From positions 501,739 to 565,738 of the forward strand of contig NZ_RQJO01000011.1 of the NCBI RefSeq assembly GCF_003858635.1: a stretch of 64,000 bases of DNA, in the 5' to 3' direction. Made by a program: the position numbers and the translations under genes. The DNA comes from Larkinella rosea (GTDB lineage: Bacteria; Bacteroidota; Bacteroidia; Cytophagales; Spirosomataceae). The first letter of the stretch is position 1; the number at the start of each line of letters is the position of its first letter. Below the pieces are notes generated by a model. The model saw only the letters and a list, made by a program, of their open reading frames with translations, was not told the origin of the DNA and did no database searches. This document shows, in pieces, positions 33,839-42,240 of the stretch.

Positions 33839-33960
33839 AAACAAGTAACGATGAGTGCTTAGCTTTCATAAACGCGAGCAAACTCTATGCCATTGTGTTA
33901 CTAATTTAATTTTAATAGTTACATTATTGTCTGTTAATTGATAATGTAACCGCTCATGTA

Positions 33961-34608
33961 TTAGCCTGCGGCTTTGAAACGGCCTGAAATTGCCCACCAG
34001 CATATTTTAAAATCAAGGAGTAAAGAGCACCGGCGGACGTACCACCTGTCGTAGCGAAACGAATGTGGCATTTGAATCAATCCCGAAATTTCTTTCTGAT
34101 AAATGCGGGTTTGAACGAGTCCGGTAATTCCCGGTCGTACGGTATGCCGGTCCCGGTAACCGGGCAATGTCCAGTGTTGCGCATCATACTGAAGCGTATG
34201 CGGACGTGGGCCGACAATGCTCATATCCCCGGCCAGCACATTGAAAAAATTGGGTATCTCATCCAGGTGGGTTGAGCGCAAAAACCGGCCGATAGCCGTT
34301 ACTTCGGGTTCGTGTTTGGCGAAGCCGTTCTGAAAAAGGGGGGCTGTGGTGCGAAATTTGAGATGCCGGAACGGACGACCGTTTCGACCCGTTCGGAGCT
34401 GCACCACAAATACCGGCCCCTGCGAGGTCAGGACAATGGCCAAAGCAATCAGTGGGGCTAACCAAACCAAAACCAACGTGGTGACCAGTGAGGTTACGAG
34501 CAGGTCAAAAAAGCGTTTTCCTGCCAGTGTATAAACCGTCTGAGCTTCCTTTCGGGAGGGCCGGGCATGGGAGGGTAAGGGATAGACCCTCGATTCAAGA
34601 CTTATCAT
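33961..34608 (-). CDS. Bacterial sugar transferase (phosphoglycosyl transferase)
   Basis: The 215-residue protein is a short PF02397 monotopic phosphoglycosyl transferase. It has GKRFFDLLVTSLVTTLVLVW (membrane re-entrant helix), QGPVFVVQLRTGRNGRPFRHLKFRT, the catalytic region FLRSTHLDEIPNFFNVLAGD, SIVGPRPHTLQYDAQHW and TVRPGITGLVQ. The usual catalytic Asp-Glu dyad is seen in HLDEIPN. It would move a sugar-phosphate from a nucleotide sugar to undecaprenyl phosphate, the first step of exopolysaccharide or O-antigen assembly. No Wzx/Wzy or other glycosyltransferase is adjacent. An inverted repeat lies 39-66 bp upstream of the start. Confidence 0.93.
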   Translation of the reverse strand: MISLESRVYPLPSHARPSRKEAQTVYTLAGKRFFDLLVTSLVTTLVLVWLAPLIALAIVLTSQGPVFVVQLRTGRNGRPFRHLKFRTTAPLFQNGFAKHEPEVTAIGRFLRSTHLDEIPNFFNVLAGDMSIVGPRPHTLQYDAQHWTLPGYRDRHTVRPGITGLVQTRIYQKEISGLIQMPHSFRYDRWYVRRCSLLLDFKICWWAISGRFKAAG

Positions 34609-35503
34609 AAACGTTGAGTTGTAAAAATGTCAATTCATACTGGGACCTGATTTTAGCGATTGTACTAAAATCAGAATCCATTATTTTAAAACTAGATCCT
34701 TACAGGCTATTTAACCAACAGTACAATAAAGCCTTTTGAGAGATTTTATTGTAAAAGGTATACTATGTCGATTGAGTTTAGGACTATAAATTGCCATTAT
34801 TGATTAAAAAATGGCTCTTTTTTGAGGAAACAGAGTAAAATGGAAGGGTCAAGAGCAAAAAATATCTTCTATTTATCAGACAATAATAATTCTTATTTAC
34901 TCCCTGGGCAATTTGTCGGACTGAAAGTGATTTAGTGGTTTTTCAGGATTTCCCAATAAGACAACCTCCTGTGCGGAACCTCAGACACCTGTCGGAAGGT
35001 GCTAAAAACGCAACACATAAAGAGCATGCATAAATTACTTATTGTCAGACATCAAGTGTATCTACTTATGCTGGGTTCAGAATTTGAGTAGGTATAAAAG
35101 AGAAGTTTAGATTTTACAACCGGGCTCAATCTTTACCTGATTTCTATCATTTTCAGGGCGGTTTTACCCCATAATTCGCAAAAATGATGGCTTTTGTAAT
35201 GTGTCGGGATGGAAGACCGGCTAACCGTTTACTGGGAGATACTTATATCGATCAGGATTATTACGGTAATTAACAGACAATTAGATGAAGAATTAGTAAG
35301 AAAAATCCAAAGCGGGAGCTATCGGAAGTGTTCCAGCTAACTCTGGAGCCGGCTGATGCATTACAGGGTGTAACCATTGTTTGGCTTTAATGACCTTTTA
35401 ATAACAATTTATTAATAAGTGGTAAAATTTATCAAAAAATAATGCGTACAAATACTTAGTAATATGTAATATTGCACAACGATTTTAGACGCCGTATCGA
35501 CTC
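34609..35503. other. Gene-free AT-rich stretch, 895 bp
   Basis: Apart from the inverted repeat at 34647-34674 I see no gene, RNA or repeat. The sequence is AT-rich with short stop-riddled frames on both strands. Divergent promoters for the sugar transferase and the 107-residue gene should lie near its ends. Confidence 0.5.
34647..34674. promoter_or_regulatory. Perfect inverted repeat upstream of the sugar transferase
   Basis: CTGATTTTAG (34647-34656) and CTAAAATCAG (34665-34674) form a perfect 10-bp palindrome with an 8-bp spacer, 39 bp upstream of the sugar transferase ATG. It may be an operator or a leader hairpin. Confidence 0.45.
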
Positions 35504-35827
35504 ATGAAAGACTTTATCGTTGTGCATTACGATGGCAACAGCACGAACCTGACGTATACTGATACTGAAGAGGATGCCCGCGCTTATTTGGCCGCCTTGA
35601 TTACGACCAATCAGGTGAGTAAGAATGATACGTTGTCCATTGTTCGGGTGCACGACGATTATCTGGTCTATTTCAAACGCCGGAACAATACCCTCAAAAC
35701 CGTACTGGGCAAAGACAGTCAGTCTTCAGTAAGCTGGACCGAATTGATGTTTGGTCCGCTTCAGGAATTCTTTGCAAAGCTCTTCAAAAAAATGGGTAAT
35801 CTGGGCGTTGTATTTGGTAGCCGGTAA
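35504..35827 (+). CDS. Hypothetical protein, 107 residues
   Basis: The ATG at 35504 (MKDFIVVHYDGNSTNLTYTD) opens a 107-residue frame with good coding character and its own downstream terminator. The N-terminal 65 residues look like a small alpha-beta domain (TDTEEDARAYLAALITTNQV...DTLSIVRVHDDYLVYFKRRN). The C-terminus is amphipathic (LQEFFAKLFKKMGNLGVVFG). It has no signal peptide or TM, and no family is recognised. Confidence 0.55.
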   Translation: MKDFIVVHYDGNSTNLTYTDTEEDARAYLAALITTNQVSKNDTLSIVRVHDDYLVYFKRRNNTLKTVLGKDSQSSVSWTELMFGPLQEFFAKLFKKMGNLGVVFGSR

Positions 35828-35892
35828 ACGTATGCTGTTTCGCCCATCTATCCGTGACTGACGTTAGGCAGTTTCGTCCAAGACTATAGATA

Positions 35893-35926
35893 AAAACCGT
35901 TCGCATCCCGAACGGTTTTCTTTTTT
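35893..35926 (+). terminator. Rho-independent terminator
   Basis: AAAACCGTTCG (35893-35903) pairs with CGAACGGTTTT (35909-35919) around a 5-base loop, followed by CTTTTTT. It lies 66 bp after the 107-residue gene. Confidence 0.85.
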
Positions 35927-36066
35927 ACCTCATCCATCCTTTCTGGATTTCGGTACCCGGTTTTAGTTTGGGGATTAATCCACCCAAGTGGACCGGTTTT
36001 CCGTAGCATGGCCATCGTGCGGCCCCGCATTTTCCGCCACTAAATCCTTCCTTTTCATTCACTATC

Positions 36067-36093
36067 AAACCTATACGGCGAAACTATAGGTTT
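36067..36093. promoter_or_regulatory. Perfect inverted repeat upstream of the exporter/kinase operon
   Basis: AAACCTATA (36067-36075) and TATAGGTTT (36085-36093) form a perfect 9-bp palindrome with a 9-bp spacer, 45 bp upstream of ATG 36138. The position fits an operator for the five-gene operon. Confidence 0.4.
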
Positions 36094-36137
36094 TCCTGTA
36101 CCCAAAATGTAGGTCTTTGCGGATTGAACGCGGGGCC

Positions 36138-37511
36138 ATGAAGCGAGACCTTTGTCAGGTAATCATTCAAACAAAGGCCCACATGCAAGCTGTATCGTCT
36201 ACTTCTGCCTCCCAACCGATTCGTACGACCGAGTCCGATCCCAAAAACGACGGATTTTTCGCGGTTCTCTACGACATTATCCGGAATCACCCGCTGTTGT
36301 TCACGGCGTTTTTCATGATTCCTTTTCTGGCGCTGCTCATTTCGCTGGGGCTGAAATGGTATTACGTTTTCCACGATACAACGCATTATTTGTCTGATTT
36401 CCAGATTGATCCGGCAACCGGAAAGTGGACGGACGCTCGGGCCTACTTCAATCCCGGCATCGATAAATACATTCGCGAACTCGATATTGCCGGTTTGCTG
36501 GGCGGGATCGTCGGGATTTTCATCGGTTTGTATGTGACCGTTACGACCGAAAAAGCAAACCGGCTGAAAGAACGACTGAATCAGCAGGAAATGGACCACA
36601 TTAAAACCCAGACCAATCTGCTGGTGCAGGCCACGCAGTCGCTCAACACGCTGATGATCGACGTGAGCGGCAAAGTCAACGAAAAAGTGTTGCTGATGGA
36701 AGGCTCCGACGAGGTGCTGAAAGGCATTGGCCGGGTGGTGGAGTCGGCGCAGACGCAGGGCAACGATTTGCTGGTACTATCCAACACGGCCCGCGTGGAA
36801 GGCATTGCGCCGTTCCGGATGGATTACGTCGCCAAACACGCCGACCTGAAACCGCACGAACTCCGGAATGCCACCCAGTTCGATTACGCCCGCAAAGCCG
36901 AAGGATTGCAGCGCGACTGCACGGATGTGGAAAATAAGCTGAAAGGAGCCGCCATTTATTTGCAGAATATGGGCAGCGACGCCCACGTCGAGTTTGTGAC
37001 GCTCAACGACCAGAATGAAGGGGCCAGCCACGCTTTCCTGAAATACCTCGGCAAAGTCATCAACGAACACGTTTCTGTGGAAACCTATCGACCCGGCAGT
37101 AACGTGCTGCTGAGCCAGACCGACAGCGTTCCGCACCACAACCGGTTTTTAATTCCGTCGTCGGCCACCGAGCCGACTGATCCGAAAGCTTTGCTGGTGA
37201 ATCAGTTATATACCGAACATACGCAGGCCATTCGGGAAATGCAGGAACTGGGTATCCGGATAACGAAGGCTAACAAGACGCTGCCCATTCAGCTTTTCAT
37301 CAGTGCACCCCGCGAAAACAAACCGGGTATTTACCGCGGCCTTTGCGTCTGTATTCTCGGCAGTGGTTCGAGCACGAGCGGCCGGGCGACCAAATTGACG
37401 GCATTTTTAACCGAAGATCCGCACATCGTTGCGTCGATGACCGAGCTTTTCTACGATTACCAAACCGACGGCAAACTGAATACCCAGGAATTTATCCGCC
37501 AGATGATCTGA
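36138..37511 (+). CDS. Membrane protein of unknown function, first gene of exporter/kinase operon
   Basis: The ATG at 36138 (MKRDLCQVIIQTKAHM) gives 457 residues; ATG 36183 is an alternative. Two TM helices (HPLLFTAFFMIPFLALLISLG and LDIAGLLGGIVGIFIGLYVTV) flank a short external loop. A coiled coil follows (KANRLKERLNQQEMDHIKTQTN). The C-terminal ~270 residues form a soluble domain with FVTLNDQNEGASHAFLKYLG, SVPHHNRFLIP and GLCVCILGSGSSTSGRATKL. I do not recognise it; it lacks the HKD pair of phospholipase D. Its TGA overlaps the ATG of the ABC transporter by one base (TGATG), implying translational coupling. Confidence 0.7.
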   Translation: MKRDLCQVIIQTKAHMQAVSSTSASQPIRTTESDPKNDGFFAVLYDIIRNHPLLFTAFFMIPFLALLISLGLKWYYVFHDTTHYLSDFQIDPATGKWTDARAYFNPGIDKYIRELDIAGLLGGIVGIFIGLYVTVTTEKANRLKERLNQQEMDHIKTQTNLLVQATQSLNTLMIDVSGKVNEKVLLMEGSDEVLKGIGRVVESAQTQGNDLLVLSNTARVEGIAPFRMDYVAKHADLKPHELRNATQFDYARKAEGLQRDCTDVENKLKGAAIYLQNMGSDAHVEFVTLNDQNEGASHAFLKYLGKVINEHVSVETYRPGSNVLLSQTDSVPHHNRFLIPSSATEPTDPKALLVNQLYTEHTQAIREMQELGIRITKANKTLPIQLFISAPRENKPGIYRGLCVCILGSGSSTSGRATKLTAFLTEDPHIVASMTELFYDYQTDGKLNTQEFIRQMI

Positions 37512-39292
37512 TGAATACCTTCGTTTTGATCCGAAAATTGTGGCCGTTCGTTCGAACGTACCGGGGTAGTCTCGTACTGGCGCTCCTGCTAACGACCATC
37601 GGGGCGCTGCTCGCCCAGGTGACGCCCCTGGTGATGGAACATACGGTCAATACCGTGCAGAATTTGTTGAAGAAACCGATTGATAAACAGGACGTAAGCT
37701 GGGTCGTTGGCACGCTGGTAGCTATTTTGCTGTCAAAAGAACTACTGAGTCTGCTGGTTCAACTGGGGCAGAAATTCCTGAGCGACCGCATCCGGTTTCG
37801 CATGGCCGCTGACCTCTACGATTACACGATCCAGCGGATTGTTTCGTACCACCTGTCGTTTTTTGCGCTGGGTCAGAACCAGACCGGGAAGCTCGAAAAA
37901 CGCATCGACAAAGGCATCGATAGCCTGACAAAAACCGTCAAAAACCTGTTTGTGGACATTGTTCCGATGCTGGCCAATGCCGCCTTTGCGCTGGTTCTGA
38001 TTTATAACAAGAACGTCGGCGTGGGAGTCGTGGCCACACTGGTGTTGCCGGTTTATGCGTACATCAGCCGCGAGCAAACCCACCGTCAGAAGCAGATTCG
38101 CCGAAATATTCAGGAAATCCGGGAAAACAAAGCCAATGCGTTGTTCGGTTTGCTGGAGTCAATTTTTGTGGTAAAATCCTTCGTTCGGGAGGGCTACGAG
38201 CAGGGCCGCCAGCATGATTTCAACCATCGTCTGGCCGAAAACGAAATCCGCCACCACCGCACCAATTATTTGTTCGACGGCCTGAAGAGTGTTGCCGAGC
38301 AGTTGGGCATTGTGCTGGTTTTTGTCGTCACGATCTATTTTGTACTGAACCGGCAGATGAGCGTGGGCGCCATTTTACTTCACATCATGTTGTTCAACAA
38401 CGTGTCGGCGCCGGTTCGGCATCTGCACCGCATCTACGACGAATACACCGAAGCGCTGGTCTACGCCGAAGGGTTTTTCGACATGATCGAGAACAATACG
38501 TATCTGCTCCAGCGCGGTTCGCTGAAAACCGCTACCTGGCAGGGTCATTTTGCGCTCCAACAGGTGGATTTTGTGTATCCGAATGGCAAACAGGCACTTA
38601 AGCATATCAACCTTGAACTGAAACCGGGCAAAGTCACGGCCTTGGTGGGGCTGTCGGGAGCCGGGAAAAGCTCGGCGCTGAATCTGCTGGCCGGTTTTTA
38701 CGATCCGACAAAGGGCAGTGTCTTGCTCGATGGGCAGCCGCTCTCGGACTACGACAGTGAGTTTGTTCGGGAAAATGTGGGGCTGGTTCTTCAGAAAAAC
38801 CACATTTTTGCCGGAACCATTGAAGAAAATATTCGGTACGGCAAACTCGATGCTCCGTTTGAGGACGTTGTGGAGGCCGCCCGCCGGGCCAGTTTGCACG
38901 AACAGGTATTGCAGTTGCCGAATGGGTACCAGACCGAAGCCCGGGCGTTGTCAGGTGGTCAGCAGCAGCGGATCGCCATCGCCCGGCTTTTCCTGAAAAA
39001 CCCGCCGGTTTTGCTGCTCGACGAACCGACCGCCAGTCTGGACGCCATTACGACCGAGCAAATCAAGGACAGCCTCGACGCGATCAAGAAAAACCGCACG
39101 GTGTTGATCATTTCGCACAACATCAGCCAGATCATGGACGCCGACCAGATTTACGTTTTTCAGGAAGGGGAAGTAATCGGCGAAGGAACGCACGAATCGC
39201 TCTACCGCAAAGGCGGTTTGTACCGTGACATCATCGACTCGAATGCCCGGTCGATGAACCTGACGCGACTGGCGGCCACGGTTTTGGGTTAG
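37511..39292 (+). CDS. ABC transporter, fused permease and ATPase (type IV exporter half)
   Basis: The ATG at 37511 (MNTFVLIRKLWPFVRTYRGS) gives 593 residues. Six TM helices span residues ~20-310. The nucleotide-binding domain has Walker A GLSGAGKSSALNLL, Q-loop GLVLQKNHIFAG, signature LSGGQQQRIAIARL, Walker B VLLLDEPTASLD and the H-loop LIISHNISQ. It should act as a homodimeric exporter of a lipid, peptide or drug-like substrate. It is coupled to the upstream membrane protein by a one-base overlap and followed 30 bp later by a protein kinase gene. Confidence 0.96.
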   Translation: MNTFVLIRKLWPFVRTYRGSLVLALLLTTIGALLAQVTPLVMEHTVNTVQNLLKKPIDKQDVSWVVGTLVAILLSKELLSLLVQLGQKFLSDRIRFRMAADLYDYTIQRIVSYHLSFFALGQNQTGKLEKRIDKGIDSLTKTVKNLFVDIVPMLANAAFALVLIYNKNVGVGVVATLVLPVYAYISREQTHRQKQIRRNIQEIRENKANALFGLLESIFVVKSFVREGYEQGRQHDFNHRLAENEIRHHRTNYLFDGLKSVAEQLGIVLVFVVTIYFVLNRQMSVGAILLHIMLFNNVSAPVRHLHRIYDEYTEALVYAEGFFDMIENNTYLLQRGSLKTATWQGHFALQQVDFVYPNGKQALKHINLELKPGKVTALVGLSGAGKSSALNLLAGFYDPTKGSVLLDGQPLSDYDSEFVRENVGLVLQKNHIFAGTIEENIRYGKLDAPFEDVVEAARRASLHEQVLQLPNGYQTEARALSGGQQQRIAIARLFLKNPPVLLLDEPTASLDAITTEQIKDSLDAIKKNRTVLIISHNISQIMDADQIYVFQEGEVIGEGTHESLYRKGGLYRDIIDSNARSMNLTRLAATVLG

Positions 39293-39322
39293 TAAACGAC
39301 TTATTTTCAATTTATTACCACA

Positions 39323-40168
39323 ATGAATCAGCCGATACGAGGATATACGCTGACCCAATGGGTCGGGTCGGGCGGGATGGGAGAGGTGTATCAGGCCTAC
39401 CACACTGCGACGCAACGAACGGTTGCCATCAAAATGCTGAGCCGGGTGGAGCAGGCCGAGCGGTTTCGGAACGAAGCCGCCGTTCAGGCGTCGCTCCGGC
39501 ATCCGCACATCGCGCTGGTGTACGAGTTTTTCGTGGAAAACAACCTCTCGTGTCTGGTGCTGGAATACATCGAGGGGCCAACCATCGAGCAGTATATCAA
39601 AAAAAGCGGCCCGTTATCGGAAGAAGTGGCCTGGAATTTACTGGCGCAGATTGCGTCGGCGATGGATTATCTGCACAACCGGGGCATCGTTCACCGCGAT
39701 TTGAAAGCGGGAAACGTCAAAATTGCCCGACAGGGAAAAGCGAAACTGCTGGATTTTGGACTGGCCCGGTTTGCCAATTCACCCAAACTGACGCATGAGG
39801 GTTACGTCATCGGAACGACGGGGTCGATGGCGCCCGAGCAGTTTTCCGGACAAAGCAGTTCGGCTTCCGATTGCTGGGCGCTGGGCGTTTTGTTGTACGA
39901 AATGCTGACGGGGCAATCTCCCTTTGGTGGAAGTACGCTGAGCGAAATCAGTCGCCGGATTCAGAAAGCGGATTATGTGGCCCCCCAAAAACTGAATCCC
40001 AGGCTCTCGAAAGCCAGCGAACGGCTGATTGATAAGCTATTGACGGTTTCGCCCGATCGCCGGTTTACGGCCCGACAAGTGGTGGAAGCCCTGCGCCATC
40101 CGCATCTGCTGGACTCGCCGGATTGGGTCGGGCAGATGCGGAAATGGTGGGATCGGGTGAAACCTTGA
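39323..40168 (+). CDS. Hanks-type serine/threonine protein kinase
   Basis: The 281-residue protein is a kinase catalytic domain without TM or sensor region. The glycine loop GSGGMGEVY is at residues 15-23, the ATP-binding Lys at 37 (VAIKML), the catalytic loop is HRDLKAGN, the metal motif is DFG in LLDFGLARF, and the activation segment ends TTGSMAPEQF. It ends with RFTARQVVEALRHPHLL. The HRD and DFG motifs are intact, so it should be active. It lies between an ABC exporter and a cyclic-nucleotide phosphodiesterase gene; it may phosphorylate the exporter or the first-gene membrane protein, which is an inference. Confidence 0.95.
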   Translation: MNQPIRGYTLTQWVGSGGMGEVYQAYHTATQRTVAIKMLSRVEQAERFRNEAAVQASLRHPHIALVYEFFVENNLSCLVLEYIEGPTIEQYIKKSGPLSEEVAWNLLAQIASAMDYLHNRGIVHRDLKAGNVKIARQGKAKLLDFGLARFANSPKLTHEGYVIGTTGSMAPEQFSGQSSSASDCWALGVLLYEMLTGQSPFGGSTLSEISRRIQKADYVAPQKLNPRLSKASERLIDKLLTVSPDRRFTARQVVEALRHPHLLDSPDWVGQMRKWWDRVKP

Positions 40169-40215
40169 ATTGGTGCCAGGAAATCGGTAGTTTTAGCGGT
40201 GTAATTCCCTGCTGC

Positions 40216-41175
40216 ATGTTCCACCGATCGCTGTTCCTGCTATTTTTCCTGCCAATTGGATTTGTCACGCTGGCCCAAAAACCGCCTACGACCTCGTTCC
40301 AGGTGGTTCCGCTGGGGGTGAAAGGCGGTATCGACGAAAGTAACCTGTCGGCGTATCTGCTGGCTCCGCAGGGAACGAATGACTTCATCTGTCTCGATGC
40401 CGGAACGATTCATGCCGGAATTGAAAAAGCTGTTCAGAATCAGACGTTTAAAGTTGGTTCCGAAACCGTTTTGAAGGACTACATCAAAGCTTACCTGATT
40501 AGCCACGCCCACCTCGATCATCTGTCCGGTTTGATTATTAATTCGACGGAAGACGCTAAAAAGCCGATTTACGGCATGTCGGCCTGCATCGACGTGCTCA
40601 AAAACAATTACTTCAACTGGAAAAGCTGGCCCAACCTCGCCAACGAAGGCGACGCCCCGGCGCTGAGCAAATACCGCTATACGGTTTTGGCACCGAACAC
40701 CGAAACGCCCATCGAATCGACCGGCATGAGTGTCCGGATGTTTCCGCTGAGTCACGGCATGGCGTACCAAAGTGCGGCTTTTCTGATCAAAAATGGGCCG
40801 AATTATATGCTGTACCTGGGTGATACCGGCCCGGATCTGATCGAAAAGTCTAGAAATCTATCGCAGCTCTGGCAGGCTATTCAGCCGTTGATACTGTCAA
40901 AATCCCTCAAGGCCATTTTCATCGAAGTGTCGTACCCAAACGAGCAGCCGGATAACCAGCTTTACGGTCACCTGACGCCCAACTGGCTCATGCACGAATT
41001 GACTGCTTTGGGTAAATTAACCGGCGCGAATGCCTTGAGCGGTTTTCCGTTGGTGATCACGCACATCAAACCGGCGGGTTCCAACGAAGCAACCATCAAG
41101 AAACAGCTTCAGGAAGCGAATGCGCTGAACGTAAAACTGATCTTTCCCGAACAGGGCAAACCGCTCAGTTTTTAG
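40216..41175 (+). CDS. Exported class II 3',5'-cyclic-nucleotide phosphodiesterase
   Basis: The ATG at 40216 (MFHRSLFLLFFLPIGFVTLA) opens with a signal peptide and gives 319 residues. The PF02112 (CpdP/PDE1-like) metallo-beta-lactamase motif is present as SHAHLDHLSGLIINS, with His97, His99, Asp101 and His102. Other family segments are VPLGVKGGIDESNLSAYLLA, MFPLSHGMAYQSAAFLI and LYLGDTGPD. It should hydrolyse cAMP (or cGMP) in the periplasm. The gap to the kinase gene is 47 bp, so it likely shares the operon. An exported cAMP phosphodiesterase could scavenge external cyclic nucleotides. Confidence 0.92.
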   Translation: MFHRSLFLLFFLPIGFVTLAQKPPTTSFQVVPLGVKGGIDESNLSAYLLAPQGTNDFICLDAGTIHAGIEKAVQNQTFKVGSETVLKDYIKAYLISHAHLDHLSGLIINSTEDAKKPIYGMSACIDVLKNNYFNWKSWPNLANEGDAPALSKYRYTVLAPNTETPIESTGMSVRMFPLSHGMAYQSAAFLIKNGPNYMLYLGDTGPDLIEKSRNLSQLWQAIQPLILSKSLKAIFIEVSYPNEQPDNQLYGHLTPNWLMHELTALGKLTGANALSGFPLVITHIKPAGSNEATIKKQLQEANALNVKLIFPEQGKPLSF

Positions 41176-41223
41176 CGAAAGACCGGTATCATTTTTATCA
41201 TTTCAATCACCGTAATCATCGTC

Positions 41224-41751
41224 ATGTTTCCCCTCTGGTCGACCTTTTTATTTGCTGTTCTAGCAATTGCGGGCGCTGTCCTGCTTATCAAAAGTATCGG
41301 GAAAATGATTGCGGTGTATGACACAAAAATCAAAATTGAATGGGCGGCCCAATTACCGGTTTTTGACTTTTCGTTAAACGAGCCCGGCGCTTACGAAATT
41401 GCGGTTAAGCGACCGTCAATTACCGGCATTATTCCGACCCATATTCCGCTTCAGTTGTCCGATTTATCCGCCGGGAAACCTGTTCCGGTGCAGGCCTTTG
41501 TCAACCTGTTGTCGCAGCGGAAAGACATGGCGGGCAACCGGGTGGTCCCCATCGCCGAATTTACGATCGATCAACCCGGAAATTTCCGGATGACCAATCC
41601 CGCTATCGACCGGTTTAAAGAAAAGGATAAACTTCTGGTGATGCCCAAAACCGGCTCGAAAGGTTTCCTGCTGATTTTCGCCATCTTGTTTTCGGCGATT
41701 TTGTTTATTGGCGGGCTGGTGCTGTTTATTTTATCGTTGGTGAAGAAATAA
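41224..41751 (+). CDS. Membrane protein of unknown function
   Basis: The 175-residue protein has one TM helix at each end (LWSTFLFAVLAIAGAVLLIKSI at residues 3-24 and GFLLIFAILFSAILFIGGLV near residues 148-167). Between them is a soluble domain (LPVFDFSLNEPGAYEIAVKR ... PGNFRMTNPAIDRF) that looks like a beta sandwich, probably periplasmic. No family is recognised. It is the last gene of the operon that starts at 36138; the gap to the phosphodiesterase gene is 48 bp. Confidence 0.6.
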   Translation: MFPLWSTFLFAVLAIAGAVLLIKSIGKMIAVYDTKIKIEWAAQLPVFDFSLNEPGAYEIAVKRPSITGIIPTHIPLQLSDLSAGKPVPVQAFVNLLSQRKDMAGNRVVPIAEFTIDQPGNFRMTNPAIDRFKEKDKLLVMPKTGSKGFLLIFAILFSAILFIGGLVLFILSLVKK

Positions 41752-42240
41752 ACGAGTACGAATTTGGCAAAAGATAGCTACGTATAGAGATAGCAGTTGA
41801 TAGGTTTTGTACTACTAAATGATGCTATTTATTTCTTATTTCAGCTACTTTTTAAGGAGTATTGGCTTGCCGGATTGCATTAAAATGTGTATATTGTATC
41901 ATTATTCGAGATGTAAATCCTGCCTTTCTATTGTTTCTCTGACCCCATGTTTTTAGCTCTACCCGGTTTTATTCCGCCTTTAAAAGGCCGGTATTTACAC
42001 GGATTGCCCGCAATTAATCCGCGCTTCATTCATCAATGGTACAGTAGGATTGGTCGTTACCTCAGTTGACGTCTTTCTCTTTTCCTAAAATCGTATTTGC
42101 ATTTTCATTCCGAAGCCGGAAAGTTAGTAGGAAGCGTGTGTCTTCCACTTGCATTGTATCCTCATGTAATTTAAAACCTGCTACTCAACGCTGGAAAACC
42201 GCTTTCTAGTACACTTATTTTTAACCTATTTCACCCTCTT
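41752..42240. other. Intergenic region before the LRR surface protein
   Basis: This 489-bp AT-rich stretch contains no gene, RNA or clear repeat that I can see. It should contain the promoter of the LRR protein gene and the end of the upstream operon, but I found neither a strong hairpin nor a convincing promoter. Confidence 0.4.

Larger units (their letters stand above)
35828..36137. other. Intergenic region with terminator and operator-like repeat
   Basis: This 310-bp region holds the terminator at 35893-35926 and the inverted repeat at 36067-36093, and no gene. Two copies of CCGGTTTT (near 35958 and 35993) occur here although it is non-coding. Confidence 0.5.
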
